Shown: piece after piece, positions 59,175 through 64,000 of the stretch
Layout: each line of letters starts with the position of its first letter
Position numbering within the stretch: position 1 is the stretch's first letter
Assembly (NCBI GenBank): GCA_949317995.1
Contig: OX439040.1
Location: 22,625,830 to 22,689,829, forward strand
Direction of reading: 5' to 3'
Origin: Acholoe squamosa
Taxonomy: Eukaryota; Annelida; Polychaeta; Phyllodocida; Polynoidae
Length of the DNA: 64,000 nucleotides
The notes under the pieces: model-generated
Database searches by the model: none
Seen by the model: only the letters and a program-made list of their open reading frames with translations
Told to the model about the DNA's origin: nothing
Made by a program: the position numbers and the translations under genes

Positions 59175-59559
59175 ACATCGACTTGTAACGGTTCGTTGAC
59201 AACTAGGTCACTGCTAATTAAGTCCCTTCGATAGACCACATCACTGATACGTATGCATGTACCCCAATCACATTGTTCAATCTATCAGTATCTGTGCAGT
59301 GGACAAGATGGCGACTGCCACTCGTTGACCAGGTACAGCCCTATGGGGATCTATCCCTGCGGTCAACGATAAGCAAGGCTTGACAGCAGGGAGAGGGCGG
59401 AGGACGAGGGGGAGTAAGTGTGGAGTGTGACAGGGGACTAGGCTGCAGCCCAGGCTGATAAATCTATCGGTGTTTGATGAGTCTCTTAGAAAACCGGATA
59501 TTGGTGGTGTAGTGCGACCAGCGGCCACCAGAGGGGAGTATGATCAGGGCGGGGCTGGC

Positions 59560-59603
59560 GTCTTATCAGTGGGCAGCGAAGGTCGTGCGACGACAAGCAG
59601 CTC
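59560..59603 (+). repeat. Source copy of 44-bp duplicated segment
   Basis: Identical, except one base (A at 59,580 versus G at 61,373), to 61,353-61,396 on the far side of the minisatellite. It contains CAGTGGGCAGCGA and GTCGTGCGACGACAAGCAG. Confidence 0.9.
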
Positions 59604-59827
59604 ATGATGCATTGTGACGGGTAGACCTATAGGATTGTATCAGGTCACTGAATGTTCCGCCATTCTGTCCCTTGGGCATGCTCATAGCTGCAGGGGAATC
59701 GTCCCCATAATCCCCATAATTACTAAGGCTGGCATATTGTGTGTGGGCAGAGGTGATCTTTCCAAAGAGTGTAAAGGTCATTTTTGCAACCTTTTGCCAA
59801 AAGCACATCCAGGATGCAGCTTTATCC

Positions 59828-61110
59828 CACACACCCAGACCACATCCAGTCAGACTGTGGCTTCCCCACATGTACACACAGACCACATCCAGTCAGACTG
59901 TGGCTTCACCCAAACATACCCAGGCCACATCCAGTCAGACTGGCTTCACCCACACATACCCAGACCACATCCAGTCAGACTGTGGCTTCACCCACACATA
60001 CCCAGACCACATCCAGTCAGACTGTGGCTTCACCCACACATACCCAGACCACATCCAGTCAATCTGTGGCTTTACCCTCCACACACCCAGATCACGTGGC
60101 CCCAGACTGTGGCTTCCCGCCACTCACACCCACATCACATCCAGTCAGACTGTGGCTTCACCCACAGACACCCAAAAACATCCAGTCAATCTGTTGCTTT
60201 ACCTGCCGCTCACACCCAGACCACATCTAGTCAGACTGTGGTTTCATCTCACCCCATCCAGTCATACTGTGGCTCCATCGCACATATATCCAGACCACAT
60301 CCAGTCAGACTGTGGTTTCACCTTACACACACCCAGACCCCATCCAGTCATACTGTGGCTCCATCGCACATATATCCAGACCACATCCAGTCAGACTGTG
60401 GTTTCACCTTACACACACCCAGACCCCATCCAGTCATACTGTGGCTCTACTGCACACATATCCAGACCACATCCAGTCAGACTGTGGTTTCAGCTTACAC
60501 ACACCCAGACCCCATCCAGTCATACTGTGGCTCCACCACACACATATCCAGACCACATCCAGTCAGACTGTGGTTTCACCTTTCACACACCCAGACCCCA
60601 TCCAGTCATACTGTGGCTTCCCCCACACATATCCAGACCACATCCAGTCAGACTGTGGTTTCACCTTACACACACCCAGACCCCATCCAGTCATACTGTG
60701 GCTCCACCACACACATATCCAGACCACATCCAGTCAGACTGTGGTTTCACCTTACACACACCCAGACCCCATCCAGTCATACTGTGGCTCCACCACACAC
60801 ATATCCAGACCACATCCAGTCAGACTGTGGTTTCACCTTACACACACCCAGACCCCATCCAGTCATACTGTGGCTCCACCACACACATATCCAGACCACA
60901 TCCAGTCAGACTGTGGTTTCACCTTACACACACCCAGACCCCATCCAGTCATACTGTGGCTTCCCCCACACACGCAGACCACATCCACTCAGACTGTGGC
61001 TTCCCACACACACCCAGACCACATCCAGTCAGACAACCTTACACCCATCAGACCATATCCAGCCAGCCATGCATTCGTAGACCATATCTAGTCAAGCTGC
61101 GGCTTCACCT
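59828..61110 (+). repeat. 42-bp minisatellite with 86-bp higher-order repeat
   Basis: Left part (to about 60,240): monomers of 40-43 bp around CAGACCACATCCAGTCAGAC and TGTGGCTTCACCCACAC. Middle (about 60,240-60,960): about eight 86-bp dimers alternating GACCACATCCAGTCAGACTG and GACCCCATCCAGTCATACTG. Right: diverged units ending near 61,110. The unit lacks stop codons in all three + frames, so frames of 488, 465 and 259 codons overlap. Since 86 is not divisible by 3, each frame cycles through all three translations. This shows they are not a selected protein. Confidence 0.95.
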
Positions 61111-61317
61111 TGTACTCTCCAAGTGGCCTCATAGATAGACATGGCACCAATCGATCTGGACCTTAGTGGTTAATGTACATTGTACTTGCCCCTCCCGCCC
61201 TTCTCCGTCAGTAAGTATTTCACATGGAACCTGAGCATGAACGCTGCATATGGGATAGGGGGACATGGTCAGTGACTTACCAAGCTTTATGTGGTATTCA
61301 AATAGCACCGGTAGCAA

Positions 61318-61431
61318 TCTTTTACTCTAAGACGATGTGTTCTTCAAAATGAGTCTTATCAGTGGGCAGCGAGGGTCGTGCGACGACAAGCAGCTCTTTT
61401 ACTCTAAGACGATGTGTTCTTCAAAATGAGT
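61318..61431 (+). repeat. 37-bp direct repeat around copied insert
   Basis: 61,318-61,354 (TCTTTTACTCTAAGACGATG...) is repeated exactly at 61,395-61,431. The 40 bases between, with two to four flanking bases, match 59,560-59,603. The structure is flank, inserted copy, flank duplicate, as left by templated insertion during break repair. A sequencing-assembly error is an alternative. Confidence 0.9.
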
Positions 61432-61439
61432 GGCCATAA

Positions 61440-62760
61440 ATATGACCTTAGGTGTCAAAGTACATGTACGGTTAAGAACCGTTACCTGCCAGCTCACCCA
61501 CTCTTCATAATGGGGATAGAAATCGCCCTGAAATCAGACAGGAGTTTTACGAAGAGAGATTCCCAAATATATACGAATCGACAATGTATTTGTGTCTCCA
61601 CTGCACTTGGTGATAGTAGGAGGCCACATAAAAGACCAAGTAGGGAGATTTTAAACGCCCATGAACAGCTTAGGCCCACTGCTCATCGTACCCTGTTGGC
61701 CATAGCTTTTCTCCGTTAGGTTATACTGAGTAGCTCACCATCATCTTAATGTAGGGGAGTTTCCTCCCCTTGTATGTGAGGGGAATGTGTGGCTTCCGAC
61801 GTCAGAGCACTGATTCTCCTAATGAGACTGTTATACTCAACAGCAGTGTTTTTTTTTCAGGGGCTTCACAGCTAACTAATCAAACCTAAATGGCCGTTAA
61901 TGCATTCAGGGATATGTAACTTAGTTGTAGCTAACTTAGTGCATCAGAGAGATCGGGGATAAAAAGGGGAACAATAGCTGTCTAGGCGGAACGAGAGGAT
62001 ACATAGTGGAATAAATAGGTAAAGAATGGCGAATAGAAGACATTGAAAAATAAAGAAGGGTGAAAAATAATCAGGGATTAACGGAGCGGTAGTATAGGTA
62101 AGGCGGCAAATCAAAGTGGGAAGAAAACTAAAATGGCTCCTGGGGGCAATGGCCTTGTGAGGTTTTACTGAACATTTACAAGACAGAGAAAAGGAGAGAC
62201 TGTAGTTCATAACATTTTACAGAAAGCTACCCGACTTTCAACACAACAGCAATAAGGCTGCCTCCTAAGTAATCGTACGCATGTGGTAAATTTTCGCCCT
62301 TTCGGCATGAAATACAAATTTCTTTCATTTCCACCTACTTGTGCTGGAGACAGCAAATAAATGTACACCTAGGAACAGAGAATTCTGATCACTTGATTTT
62401 ATCTTTTCTTTACAGAACTGTGCATAAGTCTGCAACTGCAATGTCCTAACTCCATGTTAATAAAAAAGCACCTATGTAGTTAGTGTTTCAAGCCTGCAAA
62501 ATGTAGCCAAAGTGTTGCGTATCTAACATTAGTATCATACATAAACCGTTTTTGGCATGGACCACCTTAGCAATAACAATCAGCAGCCTGATATGCGTTT
62601 TTATATTGATAGCATGACTGATGTTGTCTGGTTGGTGCAGATATGGTTAGAAGAGTATCTGAAGATGAGTGGTTGGGACAGGCGTCCTACGGCTGTGGGG
62701 CTACTAATACAATTTGGCCATGGGCGGTGGTCGTATGGCTTCCCTCAGTCCCACATGCTG
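61440..62760. other. No gene seen
   Basis: Frames up to 101 codons with strong opposite-strand overlap. TACATGTA near 61,463. A fragment GTTAATGCATTCAGGG near 61,895 may belong to the dispersed family. Confidence 0.55.
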
Positions 62761-62770
62761 GTCTGTCAGT

Positions 62771-62796
62771 GGGGGGTGGGGGGGGGGTGGGGGGGG
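62771..62796 (+). repeat. Interrupted poly(G), G-quadruplex-prone
   Basis: Three G runs of 6, 10 and 8 separated by single T residues. Confidence 0.85.
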
Positions 62797-62960
62797 TGAA
62801 GAGGAGGGGTAGACAATATGTACCTGGCAAGATGTTCTATGGTTGCAGTTCCACCCATGAGTTCGACGTATGTGCATGCAAGAGAAACTTCTCAAGTGTT
62901 TGTCTTTCCTGACATGCATGCATATATGACGAAGATGTCTTTCTACTGGAGCAGTGTGTG

Positions 62961-63061
<101 letters not shown>

Positions 63062-63289
63062 TACAGGGTGGAAGGGAAGGGACTGACTGGCTTAACTTTT
63101 TTGTTGCTGTGACTATATGGGTGAGGACTAGTCTTTGATAGGATTGAAATTTAAAGGAGGTGGGGGGAGGCAGTAGAATGGGATGTCAGTGGCAAATTGA
63201 GGGGAGGAGATTGGAGCTTTTCTGAAAGTTGGGATGAACAACTGCAGAACTGATGTGAGCTGGGAGAGGGGGGTTAGCATGGGGGTGGG

Positions 63290-63600
63290 GGCGCACCCTG
63301 GAGGTGTGAGCCGGGTAATTGGGGGTGACGTCCGGCTGCGACCCCGGGGTAGGCTGCAATATGTCGGCGCCGGGGGATCCTGAGCCGGGCAGAAAGCCGG
63401 AACGTAGCCGTAATTGATTTGGCGGCATTTGCATTCAGGAATACCATCAAATAACGATGCGTCTCCGGCTACACCGACACCCGCCCACCTTACACGCCCT
63501 GCCCCGCCCAGGGACCACACACAGCCGGTCAGGGCGGCCATCCTCGGCCAATACTGACCGCCTGATCCAGCCTGATCCACCCGCTAGTTGGACACCCTAG
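63290..63600. promoter_or_regulatory. CpG-island-like block
   Basis: About 300 bp with some 25 or more CpGs by eye (GACGTCCGGCTGCGACC, GTCGGCGCCGGGG, GCCGGAACGTAGCCG, GCGTCTCCGGC). It also has an octamer ATTTGCAT in GGCATTTGCATTCAGG near 63,424 and GATTTGGCGGC. A 150-codon minus-strand frame (63,128-63,580) crosses it; its central part (with CKCRQINYGYVP) is not recognisable. The block could be a promoter or a 5' exon of an unseen gene on the minus strand. Confidence 0.35.
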
Positions 63601-64000
63601 TGCTGAGGGAGATTGGGGCAGGGGGTGAGGGAGGAGGGACAGGGAGGGAGGGTAGGGTGAGGGCTAACCCTACATCTGGTACTGAGAGGGAGATAGATCT
63701 CTTTTGGCTAGGCAAATAGGATAGCATGAGTCAATGGTTGAAGGTATGGCAGAAGTGTGTGATGAATGAATTCTTCGGGTGGTCGATGTACACGTGTAAA
63801 ACTGTTTCAAGTCACTGGAGATGGAATTTATGAATTTATGGACAGTTATTTGCCTTAAACTTCTATACGCTCTCTTTTGATTTTGCTTGATTCTCCTCAT
63901 CATAGCCTTCTAATTTCAGGAATAAAAAAAAGAACTATTTATTTCAGGAATATTTAACCTCCCCACACCTTCCCTTGTTCGGAGTACACATTAACAAAGA
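63601..64000. other. No gene seen
   Basis: G-rich start, then AT-rich unique DNA to the window end; one unrecognised 77-codon minus-strand frame. Confidence 0.55.

Noticed and set aside
59614..61138. Open frames of 488, 465 and 259 codons as a repetitive secreted or structural protein
   Set aside because: All three frames are open because the minisatellite unit has no stop codons; the unit is not a multiple of 3 and the peptides cycle through all frames.

Overview
This window is eukaryotic nuclear DNA with no protein-coding gene or RNA gene that I can support. All long open frames are explained by tandem repeats, microsatellites or homopyrimidine tracts. The rest are short, overlap on both strands and match no family I know. 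Base composition is roughly 40% G+C by eye, and non-repeat sequence dominates. The picture fits an intergenic desert or a very large intron of an animal. Two retroposon copies with an ATCA/TCAC-type tail (one carrying TGGCGTTAAAC just before it), the frequent palindrome TACATGTA and the many miniature inverted-repeat transposons suggest a marine invertebrate, perhaps mollusc-like or another lophotrochozoan. Amphioxus-like lineages are not excluded, so this is a low-confidence guess.

Layout. Bases 1-3.65 kb hold two adjacent tandem arrays: a 38/30-bp minisatellite and a 134-bp satellite. From 3.65 to 27 kb the DNA is mostly unique but carries clear terminal-inverted-repeat (TIR) elements at 8.5, 9.6, 12.0, 12.9, 21.6 and 25.8 kb. 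From 27 to 50 kb there are CpG-rich patches (29.1, 33.4, 44.5, 45.1 kb), a retroposon copy (35.1 kb), one MITE copy (39.1 kb), pyrimidine tracts and a strong hairpin (48.5 kb). From 50 to 64 kb there are two long (AT)n tracts, a retroposon with perfect 15-bp target duplications (51.6 kb), three adjacent or related MITEs (52.9, 57.5, 57.8 kb), an LTR-like promoter/poly(A) cassette (58.9 kb), a 42/86-bp minisatellite (59.8-61.1 kb) with a templated-insertion scar beside it, and a CpG-rich block (63.3-63.6 kb).

The most interesting observations are: (1) a dispersed short family built around TGCATCATG and TTAACCCTTTA, whose core is also the repeat unit of the first minisatellite; (2) an 84-nt hairpin at 48.5 kb resembling a pre-miRNA or tiny foldback element; (3) a juxtaposed splice acceptor/donor at 14,060 followed by an open 72-nt potential exon, matching the recursive-splicing exon layout; (4) a back-to-back pair of TIR elements forming a 44-bp perfect palindrome at 12.2 kb; (5) a copied 44-bp segment inserted between duplicated flanks at 61.35 kb; (6) three perfect GTCACGTGAC sites and an excess of poly(G) tracts.
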